In this document: positions 56,568 to 64,000 of the stretch, piece after piece | How the letters are laid out: each line of letters begins with the position of its first letter | Numbering within the stretch: position 1 is the first letter of the stretch | Assembly (NCBI RefSeq): GCF_033558715.1 | Contig: NZ_CP114606.1 | Span: 1,116,001 to 1,180,000 of the forward strand | DNA from: Acinetobacter sp. YWS30-1 | GTDB taxonomy: Bacteria; Pseudomonadota; Gammaproteobacteria; Pseudomonadales; Moraxellaceae | Length of the DNA stretch: 64,000 nt | Direction: 5' to 3' | Notes under the pieces: model-generated | Database searches by the model: none | Told to the model about the DNA's origin: nothing | Seen by the model: the letters and a program-made list of their open reading frames with translations, nothing else | Translations under genes and position numbers: made by a program

Positions 56568-57473
56568 TTGGATAAAACCTGGCAAAACTGGCTGGCGAAA
56601 CGCTTTCAATTTTCACAGCAAAAACAGCTTTCTCAAAAGGATGTACTGGTCTTTATTTATCAGCAGGGTTATCTGTTTTTGGTTCTGATTTTTATCACCT
56701 TTATTGCTGGCGTGAATTATGCCAATAACCTGATTTTAGGTTTCTGCTTTCTGATTAGTGCAGTGCTATGTGTCAGCTTCTATCTGACCTTTAAACAGTT
56801 GCATGATCTGAATATCGAAATGGTTGCTGAAGACGTCGGGCAGGTGGGTCATGCACTTAACCTGCATTTTTATTTTCAGCAAGCCACAGCCCGACCGCGT
56901 TATCTGTATATTAAGGCCGGTAATCAGCTGGAGAAAGTTTATCTGAGTGAACAGAAACAGCATTGGGTGCTGCCATTTTATGCTGAACGTCGCGGTAAAT
57001 TTGAGTATCCGGTGATTCAGATCTATTCGGTTTATCCCTTTGGCCTGGTACGAGCCTGGACCTATCTTTATCATCATCAGTTTGCCTGGGTGGCACCTAA
57101 AGCTCAAAACAATACTTCGGAAAACAAGATTTATCAGAATAGCTTTGAACCGGATATGGATGAGTTCCGTGAATTACGAAATTATCAATCTGGAGACTCA
57201 TTGCAGGCGGTTTCCTGGAAACAGTTTGCACGTGGGCAAGGCTTGTATGTCAAAGTCTTTGAACAGTATCAGGATGAACATAGCTTTGAGATTCATTATG
57301 AACACATGCCTAGCCAGTCGCATGAGGAGAAACTGGGCTTGATGATGGGACTGATTGAGCAATGTGAGCAGCAGCAATGTGCATATGCACTGCATTTACC
57401 TCAGGCAGAATTGCCGCAGGGAGCAGGTGAAGAACAGTTACGTAAGGCCAAACAATTATTGGCTCAGGCATAA
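56568..57473 (+). CDS. DUF58 domain protein
   Basis: Membrane protein of 301 residues with two hydrophobic segments near the N-terminus (about residues 30-75) and a soluble DUF58 region. The family motif DEFRELRNYQSGDSLQAVSW is present. DUF58 proteins accompany MoxR ATPases in envelope-related operons but their role is unclear. The start is TTG 56568; AAAGGAG lies seven bases upstream and the frame closes neatly to the next gene, so I accept it. The transglutaminase gene starts 11 bases after its stop. Confidence 0.85.
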   Translation: MDKTWQNWLAKRFQFSQQKQLSQKDVLVFIYQQGYLFLVLIFITFIAGVNYANNLILGFCFLISAVLCVSFYLTFKQLHDLNIEMVAEDVGQVGHALNLHFYFQQATARPRYLYIKAGNQLEKVYLSEQKQHWVLPFYAERRGKFEYPVIQIYSVYPFGLVRAWTYLYHHQFAWVAPKAQNNTSENKIYQNSFEPDMDEFRELRNYQSGDSLQAVSWKQFARGQGLYVKVFEQYQDEHSFEIHYEHMPSQSHEEKLGLMMGLIEQCEQQQCAYALHLPQAELPQGAGEEQLRKAKQLLAQA

Positions 57474-57484
57474 CGGGTGAATCT

Positions 57485-59482
57485 ATGATTGATGGAAAAA
57501 TCCGAATTTCGATCGTCTTGACCCTAGGCTTGATCATCCTTGCCCAAGTAGCTTTCATCCCGGTGCTGCTCAGCATTATCTTTGTCATTAGCTTACTGTG
57601 TATCTGGATTTTTCTTAAACGGCAAAAGCCATTTCCTAAAATAGGAACTTTTCTTCTCACGACCTTAGCATTAGGTAGTATTTATCTTAGCCACCAAAGT
57701 TTTATTGGAGTGGAGGCAGGTGTTGCAGTTCTTTCCACTTTTTTATTTGCCAAATCACTGGAAACGAAAAACCGGCGGGATCTGATTATTCTGTTTAATT
57801 TTGCGCTTTTTGTTGCGGCCAGTTCATTTCTATATAGCCAATCTTTTGGCATGGCTGTTGTGATTATTCTATGCTTATTAAGCTGTCTAATTGGCTTATA
57901 CCGGATTCAGACCAGTGAGTTTCAGCAGAGTCAGCAATCACCACGTATAGCCTTACAGCAAGATGCCAAATATGTCGGCAGATTTGTGCTTTATGCTTTG
58001 CCGTTTTTTATTTTGTTATTCATTTTCTTTCCGCGTTTGCCACCGCTTTGGCATATCCCAATTCCAGAAAATAAAGGTATAACCGGAATCGGTGACAGTA
58101 TGTCACCGGGCGATATTGCTGAATTATCTCAATCTAATGCTCTAGCTTTCAGGATTATTGGTGATGTGAGTAAACTGCCGCCACGTTCAGAGTTGTATTG
58201 GCGGGCATTGGTGCTAGATGAATATGATGGACAGCGCTGGACCAGTAGCTTTATTAATCAGCAGCCTTTAATCCGTCAGCCTGGAGAAGTTGTTCCAGTA
58301 TCCACATCAGGGTGGAATTACCAATATCTGGCTGCTGATCCTTCTGTGTTCTGGGTGATGGGCCTGGAAAAGTCGATGCCTTTGGAACGCCGTTATTATA
58401 ATCGTCAGGACTGGAGTATCGTACCAAGGCGTTTAACCCAACGAGTAGAACCGATCCATTTGCAATGGCTGGGTAATCACAATGCTGAAAGTGCTCTACC
58501 AGAACAATTTGTTCAGCGACTGAATACCCAGACTCAAGTCCATTTGGATACTCAGGCACAACAGCTGGCACAGCGTTTATATCTACAAAGTGGGGAGGAT
58601 CCGCGACGTTATATCCGAACAGTCTTGAACTGGTACCAGCAAAATCATTTTGTATATACCCTGAAACCAGGTGTACTCGGCAAAAACCGGATTGATGAAT
58701 TTCTGTTTAAATCCCGGCAGGGTTTTTGTGAGCACTATGCTTCCAGTTTTGTGATGCTGATGCGATATGTGGGAATTCCGGCACGTGTGGTCACAGGTTA
58801 TCAAGGCGGACAATTGGCGCCCGATGGGAAAAGTTGGGAAGTTCGTCAGTTGGATGCTCATGCCTGGACAGAAGTCTGGATTGACCAAAGATGGCAGCGT
58901 TTTGATCCTACCGCAATGGTAGCCCCGCGACGTATTGATGATGGGATGCAAAATTTAATCTCACAAGATGAGCGAGTATGGGCAAGTAATTCTGGTTGGA
59001 CATCACATCGTAATGCATGGCTGACTAAATTAAGAGTCTGGAGTGATTATGCAAGTTATCAATGGCAAAGTAAGGTCGTGGGCTATAATGCTGAATCTCA
59101 ACAAGGCTGGTTAGCGAAGCTAGGTCTAAGTTCAGTTTATTCCAGTGTGATCATTCTCATATCCGGGATTGGCATACTCATATTGCTTTATATTTTAAAA
59201 ATCTATCTTAAAAACCGTCAGTTAAAATCGCCTTTTGATTACTCCATTCAGCAGTTTAATCAGTCTTTAAAAAAAGATTTAAGAAAACAGCCTGTGGAAA
59301 CTTTTCATCAGTGGATGTTAAGGCTATCTCAGCAAGTTCAGGACAAAGATCAGACTGTATTTTTTGAAGCAATTAGACTATTTGAAAAATCAATTTATTC
59401 AGGCAGGGAATTCTCAGACCAAGATCTGAAACAATTCAAAGATTTGCTTAAAACTTGTACGTATATATTGAAAATTAAATGA
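57485..59482 (+). CDS. Transglutaminase-like TgpA family membrane protein
   Basis: Membrane protein of 665 residues. The first ~200 residues contain several transmembrane segments, then a periplasmic domain with the transglutaminase fold: the cysteine is in GFCEHYASSFVMLMRYVG, the histidine in LDAHAWTEVW and the aspartate in RFDPTAM. The last ~100 residues include one more membrane segment (SSVIILISGIGILILLYIL) and a DUF4129-like cytoplasmic end. It resembles P. aeruginosa TgpA, which is essential there. It is the last gene of the MoxR-DUF58 operon. Confidence 0.88.
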   Translation: MIDGKIRISIVLTLGLIILAQVAFIPVLLSIIFVISLLCIWIFLKRQKPFPKIGTFLLTTLALGSIYLSHQSFIGVEAGVAVLSTFLFAKSLETKNRRDLIILFNFALFVAASSFLYSQSFGMAVVIILCLLSCLIGLYRIQTSEFQQSQQSPRIALQQDAKYVGRFVLYALPFFILLFIFFPRLPPLWHIPIPENKGITGIGDSMSPGDIAELSQSNALAFRIIGDVSKLPPRSELYWRALVLDEYDGQRWTSSFINQQPLIRQPGEVVPVSTSGWNYQYLAADPSVFWVMGLEKSMPLERRYYNRQDWSIVPRRLTQRVEPIHLQWLGNHNAESALPEQFVQRLNTQTQVHLDTQAQQLAQRLYLQSGEDPRRYIRTVLNWYQQNHFVYTLKPGVLGKNRIDEFLFKSRQGFCEHYASSFVMLMRYVGIPARVVTGYQGGQLAPDGKSWEVRQLDAHAWTEVWIDQRWQRFDPTAMVAPRRIDDGMQNLISQDERVWASNSGWTSHRNAWLTKLRVWSDYASYQWQSKVVGYNAESQQGWLAKLGLSSVYSSVIILISGIGILILLYILKIYLKNRQLKSPFDYSIQQFNQSLKKDLRKQPVETFHQWMLRLSQQVQDKDQTVFFEAIRLFEKSIYSGREFSDQDLKQFKDLLKTCTYILKIK

Positions 59483-59529
59483 AAAGACTTGTTTTGAGAT
59501 CGAAAAATTTATAATATGCCAAGCATTCT

Positions 59530-59606
59530 AGGTGTATAGCTCAGTTGGTTAGAGCGCTACGTTGACATCGTAGAGGTCTCCAGTTCGAGTCTGGATATAC
59601 CTACCA
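59530..59606 (+). tRNA. tRNA-Val (anticodon GAC)
   Basis: A full cloverleaf of 77 bases with encoded CCA. The acceptor arm is AGGTGTA paired with TATACCT, the D-arm holds AGCTCAGTTGGTTAGAGC, the anticodon stem is CTACG / CGTAG around TTGACAT (anticodon GAC), and the T-arm contains GTTCGAGTC. A -10-like TATAAT at 59510-59515 precedes it. An integrase gene follows, so this is the probable attachment locus of the element. Confidence 0.95.
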
Positions 59607-59620
59607 TAATTCGATTATAG

Positions 59621-59774
59621 ATGTATTTATATGTACATATATGGTCACTAAAAGCTCCTAAATTCAATAATTTAGGAGCTTTTTTTATATTCTATGTATT
59701 TATATGGATCTATATAGTACAGCCCTATTTGTATCACCACGTGTATCACGGTTTAATAATCGAACTCGTGATAC
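59621..59774 (+). repeat. Repeats between tRNA-Val and integrase 1
   Basis: An exact 13-base direct repeat ATGTATTTATATG occurs at 59621-59633 and 59694-59706. GTATCAC occurs at 59731-59737 and 59743-59749, with an inverted copy, CGTGATAC, at 59767-59774 facing GTATCACG at 59743-59750. They sit just before the integrase start, so they are candidates for integrase arm sites or an operator. Confidence 0.55.
59649..59687 (+). terminator. Terminator after tRNA-Val
   Basis: Stem AAAGCTCCTAAA / TTTAGGAGCTTT with a TTCAATAA-type loop and seven T residues. It separates the tRNA from the integrase gene. Confidence 0.9.
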
Positions 59775-59786
59775 AAGGTATGATGC

Positions 59787-60986
59787 ATGCTACGGAAAGA
59801 TATAAAGAAACGACCACTCAGTGAAAAAACTTTAGCTTCTTTAGAGCCTGAAGAAAAAGATTACCGTGAACTTGACGGCGCTGGCTTATATTTTTTAGTC
59901 AAGAAACATGGGACAAAATCTTGGCAGTACCGTTATAAAAATACTGAAGGCAAATGGGCATGGATTGGTATTGGTGCATATCCTAATGTGAGTGCAAAAC
60001 TTGCTCGTCAAAAAGTACAAGAATTTAATTTAGCCATATCTAGAGGTGAAGCTTTAAAATCAAAAAAAGTATTGGTTGAAGAACGTAAAGAGTTGGAAAG
60101 TCTTTATTTTAAAAATCTAATGGATGATTGGTTGGATACAAAATCAAGTAAGTGGGGGGATGCGACATTTATCAAAGCTAAGAAATCGATTTATAAACAT
60201 CTGATCCCCGTTTTTGGTAAACATAATTACAGGCAAATCAAGCCGAAAGAATGGTTCGATTTTTTCCAAAGTCTACAACGTAATTTAGGCATTCATACAC
60301 AAACTGAGAAACTGGTATCCTATGTGCGTGGTTGTTATGACTGGGCAAAATTTCAGGGCAAGATAGATTCAAATCCGATTGAAGGCATGAGCAAGCATCT
60401 AGATGATCATGTGTCAGGGAATATGGATTTTGTAAGCATTGAAGAAGTCCCCACTTTGTTGAAGAAAATTCGTAGTAATAGAAAGCGCGCAATCGGTATT
60501 GGTCTTGAATTACTGATTATGCTCTTTCCTCGTCCAGGTGAACTGAGAAATGCAAAATGGGAACATTTTGAGTTTAAGAAAGCTTTATGGACCAAACCTG
60601 CAGAAATGACTAAGACCCGTCAGGAACATCAAGTGCCTTTACCTAAGCAAGCTATTACCTTACTTAAAGAATTAAAAGCGATTCAGCCCGAATCAGAGTT
60701 TCTGTTTCCGAGTCGTTTATCGGTCAATAAGACGATTAGTGATATGACCTTTAATTTGGCTTTGAAGCGTTTGGGTTATCAAGGCAAGCAGGATCCTCAT
60801 GGATTTAGGCATCTTGCAAGTACCATTTTGAATGACACATTCAGTAAGAAAGAGCAAGTGATAGAAGTGTGCCTGGCGCATAAGAAAAAGGGCGTAAAGG
60901 GTATCTATGATAAATCACAGCATTTAGATGAGCGCCGTGAACTGATGCAGTGGTGGGCCGACTATTTAACTAAAATCGCTCTATAA
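59787..60986 (+). CDS. P4-type tyrosine recombinase (integrase 1)
   Basis: Site-specific integrase of 399 residues. The N-terminal DUF4102-type arm-binding domain spans about residues 8-85 (SWQYRYKNTEGKWAWIGIG), then a SAM-like core-binding region and the catalytic domain. Active-site residues are R in RPGELRNAKWEHF, H-x2-R in DPHGFRHLAST and the nucleophile Tyr in GIYDKSQHLDE; HKKKGVKG lies between. It stands 181 bases after tRNA-Val in the same direction, as usual for P4-type islands that insert at tRNA 3' ends. AAGG lies eight bases before ATG 59787. A similar integrase gene follows. Confidence 0.92.
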   Translation: MLRKDIKKRPLSEKTLASLEPEEKDYRELDGAGLYFLVKKHGTKSWQYRYKNTEGKWAWIGIGAYPNVSAKLARQKVQEFNLAISRGEALKSKKVLVEERKELESLYFKNLMDDWLDTKSSKWGDATFIKAKKSIYKHLIPVFGKHNYRQIKPKEWFDFFQSLQRNLGIHTQTEKLVSYVRGCYDWAKFQGKIDSNPIEGMSKHLDDHVSGNMDFVSIEEVPTLLKKIRSNRKRAIGIGLELLIMLFPRPGELRNAKWEHFEFKKALWTKPAEMTKTRQEHQVPLPKQAITLLKELKAIQPESEFLFPSRLSVNKTISDMTFNLALKRLGYQGKQDPHGFRHLASTILNDTFSKKEQVIEVCLAHKKKGVKGIYDKSQHLDERRELMQWWADYLTKIAL

Positions 60987-61082
60987 AAAGTAAACCTTTT
61001 TCTTGAACTTTGATGAAAAACTCTCTGAACGAATCGAGTGCTGTGATCAACTGATATCAACATGTTTTTATTAAAAGTTGTA

Positions 61083-62264
61083 ATGAAACGCACTGATTTA
61101 AAGAAAAAAGGTTACTTAGCAGATACAGTACTTACTGCACTAGAAGTAGAAATGAAAGATTATCGTCTATGGGATAGTCCAAATTTATATTTTTTAGTAA
61201 AGGCGAATGGCAGTAAAAGTTGGCAGTTCAGATATAAGAATGAAATTGGAATATGGACTTGGAAAGGACTAGGTCAATATCCGAAAGTGAAGTCTAGCCA
61301 AGCTCGAAAAATTGCACGTACCTTCTTAAATGAAATAGAAGAAGGTACATTTTTCAAAAATAGAGAAGAGGAAGCCCAAACATATTCTCTGACGACATTA
61401 ATGGAAGGTTGGCTCAATACAAAGCTCATAAACTGGGACAAAAATACCTATCAAAAAGCAAAGGCATCTATTCAAAAACATATTTACAGCAACTTTGGTC
61501 AGCATGATTTTAGATATATCACAGCTAAAGAATGGTTTGATTTTTTTCAAAATCTGCAGCGAGATGTTGGAATCAAAAGCCAAGTAGAAAAACTATTTTA
61601 CTATGTTAAGGATGCTTACGATTGGGCGGAGGTAAGTCATAAATTTAAAGAAAATCCAGTTAAAAATTTAAAAAAACGTTTAGATAAATATAAGGGTAAT
61701 AATTTAAAGTTTGTTGAAATTGGTGAATTACCTAAACTATTAGAAAGTATAAGATCATATCCAACTAAATCAGTCGCGATAGGGCTTGAGCTGATGGTGC
61801 TTTTATTCCCACGACCAGGCGAATTACGGTTAACAATGTGGGAACATTTTGATTTAGAAAAGAAAATTTGGATCAAACCTCCAGAGATTACAAAAACTAA
61901 AAAAATACATAAAGTGCCGTTATCTGAGCAAGCGGTAAAGCTTATCTATCGGCTAAAGCAAATTCAGCGAGAATCGGATTATTTGTTTCCAGGAAGAAAT
62001 TCACGAATGCAACCACTTTCAGATGGGACATTTAATAAAGCCTTAAAGTCTTTAGGTTACGACAATAAACAACATCCACATGGTTTTCGACATCTTGCCT
62101 CTACTGCGCTTAACGAAGCTTTTAGTAGTAAATCACAAGTGATTGAAAAAGCCTTGTCGCATGTCAAACAAGGAACTAAGGCTGTATATGATAAAGCAGA
62201 ACACTTTGAAGAAAGATCCGATCTCATGCAGTGGTGGGCTGACTATGTGTATTCACTTAGCTGA
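61083..62264 (+). CDS. P4-type tyrosine recombinase (integrase 2, paralogue)
   Basis: Second integrase of about 393 residues with the same domain order as the one upstream: DUF4102-like start (FLVKANGSKSWQFRYKNEIG), core-binding domain with KEWFDFFQNLQRDVGIK, and catalytic residues R in RPGELRLTMWEHF, H-x2-R in PHGFRHLASTALNE and Tyr in VYDKAEHFEERS. It clearly derives from the same family yet differs throughout, so it is an old duplication or a second element. ATG 61083 is preferred to the frame start at 61062. A terminator follows. Confidence 0.9.
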   Translation: MKRTDLKKKGYLADTVLTALEVEMKDYRLWDSPNLYFLVKANGSKSWQFRYKNEIGIWTWKGLGQYPKVKSSQARKIARTFLNEIEEGTFFKNREEEAQTYSLTTLMEGWLNTKLINWDKNTYQKAKASIQKHIYSNFGQHDFRYITAKEWFDFFQNLQRDVGIKSQVEKLFYYVKDAYDWAEVSHKFKENPVKNLKKRLDKYKGNNLKFVEIGELPKLLESIRSYPTKSVAIGLELMVLLFPRPGELRLTMWEHFDLEKKIWIKPPEITKTKKIHKVPLSEQAVKLIYRLKQIQRESDYLFPGRNSRMQPLSDGTFNKALKSLGYDNKQHPHGFRHLASTALNEAFSSKSQVIEKALSHVKQGTKAVYDKAEHFEERSDLMQWWADYVYSLS

Positions 62265-62283
62265 TTTCTTAATATAAAGATTT

Positions 62284-62312
62284 AAGAGTCACCTTAAGGT
62301 GACTTTTTTTTC
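62284..62312 (+). terminator. Terminator after integrase 2
   Basis: Stem AGTCACC / GGTGACT with TTAA loop and eight T residues. Confidence 0.9.
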
Positions 62313-62667
62313 CAGTTTTATCTCAAAATAATTTTCAATTTTTGGTCTTTGCTACGCTCTACTTAATGTCTTTATTTGAGATTAAAAATGGGTTTTGTGA
62401 TTAATAGAAATGAATCTGAATTAACTGAAAACATTGAACAATCTGAAGTATTCAGCATTGTTCAGATAAAGCCTTTCTTATTGAGTTACAACACGGTATG
62501 TAAGCTTCTAGGTATAGAAAGAAACGCATTGCGAAATTTAATGAAGAAAGATGACAGCTTCCCAGAACCCTTGAAAATGGGGCAATCTCGTCAAGCAGCT
62601 GTCTATTTTGATCGGGAAGAAATTGAAGTGAACCGTACCGGGTTTGTCGGAGACTTTTTTATTTAAG

Positions 62668-63570
62668 TTAGGCCACCTGACCTAACGGGTTAATCTTATC
62701 ATAGTACATTGCTTCAAACTCAAAAGGCGATACATAACCCAGTGCACTGTGTACACGCTTTTTATTGAACCAATCTACCCAGTTTAGTGTCGCAAGTTGT
62801 ACATCTGCTAAACCTTGCCAATCTGCTTTTAGATATTCAATTACCTCTGTTTTGTATAAGCCATTCACCGTTTCAGCCAAAGCATTATCGTATGAATCAC
62901 CAGTCGTACCGACTGATGCTCGTAAATTTGCTGCTTCTAAACGATTGGTATAGCGAATGGAAAGATATTGCACACCTCTGTCGGAATGATGAATCACATT
63001 CTTTGGCATGCCGCGATCATGCAATGCTTGCTCCAATGCATCGAGCACCATATCTGTATTCATCCGTGTAGATACTTTCCATCCAACAATTGCTCGTGAA
63101 AACACATCAATAATAAAGGCGGTATAGACCCAGCCTGAATGAGTTTGAATATACGTAAAGTCACCGACCCATAGTTGGTTTGGATGATCAGCACTAAAAT
63201 TACGTTTCACTAAATCATCTGCCCGTTTTTGGTCATCCCGGCTACGGGTAGTTTGTTTATTCTTACCGCGCCAAACACCTTGTATACCTAGCTTCTGCAT
63301 CAATCGAGCAACTGTACAACGTGCAATCACATAGCCTTCACGTTTCAGTTGTTGCCAGACCTTACGCACACCGTATCGACCTGAACTTTCTTTCCAAATT
63401 CGTTTAATCTCCTCAGCATGATGCAAGTCATGTAAATCTCGCTTTGCTCGATGTTCTGGATTTTCGCAGAGATCTAGAGTCCGGTAATAGGTTGAAGGTG
63501 CGATCGGTAAAATTCTACAAATCGCCTCGACTCCGTACAGCTCTTTATTATTATGGATAAAATCCACCAT
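62668..63570 (-). CDS. IS3-family transposase OrfB (integrase core)
   Basis: Catalytic part of 300 residues. It begins with the HTH_21-like region (GRYGVRKVWQQLKREG), followed by the rve integrase core: D in NQLWVGDFTYIQTHSGWVY, the second D in VIHHSDRGVQYLS and the glutamate in DNALAETVNGLYK, in the DDE order. The ATG at 63570 overlaps the OrfA stop as TAATG, so OrfB may be made by coupled re-initiation. In most IS3 elements it is instead fused to OrfA by a -1 frameshift; a T-rich run (CTTTTTTCG on the - strand) near the end of OrfA is a possible slippery site. Confidence 0.92.
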   Translation of the reverse strand: MVDFIHNNKELYGVEAICRILPIAPSTYYRTLDLCENPEHRAKRDLHDLHHAEEIKRIWKESSGRYGVRKVWQQLKREGYVIARCTVARLMQKLGIQGVWRGKNKQTTRSRDDQKRADDLVKRNFSADHPNQLWVGDFTYIQTHSGWVYTAFIIDVFSRAIVGWKVSTRMNTDMVLDALEQALHDRGMPKNVIHHSDRGVQYLSIRYTNRLEAANLRASVGTTGDSYDNALAETVNGLYKTEVIEYLKADWQGLADVQLATLNWVDWFNKKRVHSALGYVSPFEFEAMYYDKINPLGQVA

Positions 63571-63887
63571 TATTTGTGTGGGCGGTCGAGCTCCGCCTGG
63601 GCGAAAAAAGCGGCTGCTTTACGTAGAATTTCATTGGCGCGTTGCAGTTCTTTATTTTCGCGTTCGAGTTGTTTGATACGTTCTTGGTCTGAAAGCTGCT
63701 GTACTTTAACTGGATTTTGTTTATCTAAATATTTTTGATACCAAACACGTAGTGTTTCAGGAGTACAACCTATCTTGGGAGCAATAGCGGTGATCGCAGC
63801 CCAATTCGATGGATAATCTTTTTCAGATTCAATCAATAATTGAACCGCTCTTTCTCTGATTTCAGGGGTATATTTTAATTTTGTCAT
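63570..63887 (-). CDS. IS3-family transposase OrfA (DNA binding)
   Basis: OrfA of 105 residues. It has the transposase_8 helix-turn-helix (YTPEIRERAVQLLIES to CTPETLRVWYQKYLD) and then a leucine-zipper/coiled-coil stretch (QERIKQLERENKELQRANEI) used for dimerisation. It ends in RPHK with the TAATG overlap with OrfB. It binds the terminal inverted repeats of the element. Confidence 0.92.
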   Translation of the reverse strand: MTKLKYTPEIRERAVQLLIESEKDYPSNWAAITAIAPKIGCTPETLRVWYQKYLDKQNPVKVQQLSDQERIKQLERENKELQRANEILRKAAAFFAQAELDRPHK

Positions 63888-64000
63888 CGGGATAGTCTCT
63901 CAGAATATTGACTCTCCGACAAACCCGGTACGGTTCAAAGTCTGGTATCAAAGGTTTAAAGAAAGATGCCGAGGTCAAAATGAGAAAATTTAAGAAGTTA

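Larger units (their letters stand above)
62629..63937 (-). mobile_element. IS3-family insertion sequence (1309 bp)
   Basis: Terminal inverted repeats begin TGAACCGTACCGGGTTTGTC and match for about 25 bases at both ends, with the 3-bp target repeat AAG at 62626-62628 and 63938-63940. Two overlapping transposase frames lie on the - strand. The TGAACCG-type ends and OrfA sequence suggest the IS51-like group; I do not assign an IS name. Confidence 0.92.
62388..63993 (+). pseudogene. AlpA-like excisionase/regulator gene interrupted by IS3-family element
   Basis: The gene starts at ATG 62388 and is broken after codon 80 by the IS3 element at 62629-63937. Without the element and one copy of its 3-bp repeat AAG the frame continues as EEIEVWYQRFKERCRGQNEKI and stops at 63991-63993, giving about 98 residues. 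The region LLSYNTVCKLLGIERNALRN is the helix-turn-helix of AlpA-type proteins, and QAAVYFDREEIEVW is the family's closing motif. As it stands the frame reads into the IS and ends at 62666. AlpA-like proteins regulate integrase or excision in P4-type elements. Confidence 0.82.

Overview
The window is a piece of an Acinetobacter (Moraxellaceae) chromosome. The basis is AT-rich, densely packed genes, typical gammaproteobacterial gene orders (nudJ-mnmA-hflD-purB; surE next to nlpD; divergent epmB/efp), a diaminobutyrate aminotransferase/decarboxylase pair of the type that makes 1,3-diaminopropane, and several Moraxellaceae-like small secreted proteins. The species cannot be fixed from sequence alone.

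Layout. 1-5.2 kb: the 3' end of proB, a PAP2 phosphatase, a SIMPL-domain periplasmic protein and the dat-ddc operon. 5.3-11.9 kb: a lone Rieske oxygenase, then an aldehyde dehydrogenase, an Lrp/AsnC regulator, a ThDP 2-oxo-acid decarboxylase and an aromatic amino acid permease that together look like an uptake and Ehrlich-type degradation module for aromatic amino acids. 11.9-19.5 kb: the pstSCAB phosphate transporter operon with a Pho box, bracketed by two nearly identical 1269-bp IS4-family elements. 19.6-23.5 kb: a small membrane protein, a SohB-like peptidase, hypothetical genes and an IS982 element sitting inside a 79-codon gene. 23.6-46.7 kb: core metabolism and envelope genes (purB, hflD, mnmA, nudJ, an acyltransferase, ABC-F, gamma carbonic anhydrase, a DacC-type carboxypeptidase, surE, nlpD, argD, grxD, a Lon-like protease, ampG, gloA, rpmE). 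46.7-52.7 kb: an operon-like run epmB, a PilZ protein and a FimX-like degenerate EAL protein, divergent from efp. 52.8-59.5 kb: cstA-ybdD and a MoxR-DUF58-transglutaminase operon. 59.5 kb to the end: tRNA-Val(GAC) followed by an integrative element with two tandem P4-type integrases and an AlpA-like excisionase gene broken by an IS3-family element; the element runs out of the window.

Most noteworthy. Both IS4-family copies lie within a base or so of the apex of a rho-independent terminator hairpin (the aroP and pstB terminators), each with its own 10-bp target duplication. This suggests recognition of terminator palindromes, and the element carries its own strong hairpin plus T-run at the end that meets incoming transcription. 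The IS982 and IS3 copies both interrupt short genes whose original reading frames can be rebuilt exactly by removing the element and one target repeat. Other points worth following are an AmpG-like transporter with about 200 extra residues inserted between membrane segments, and a c-di-GMP effector pair overlapping in one operon.

Starts were moved from the longest open frame wherever a downstream start has better Shine-Dalgarno spacing or fits the family. All family calls rest on motif recognition by eye, without database searches.
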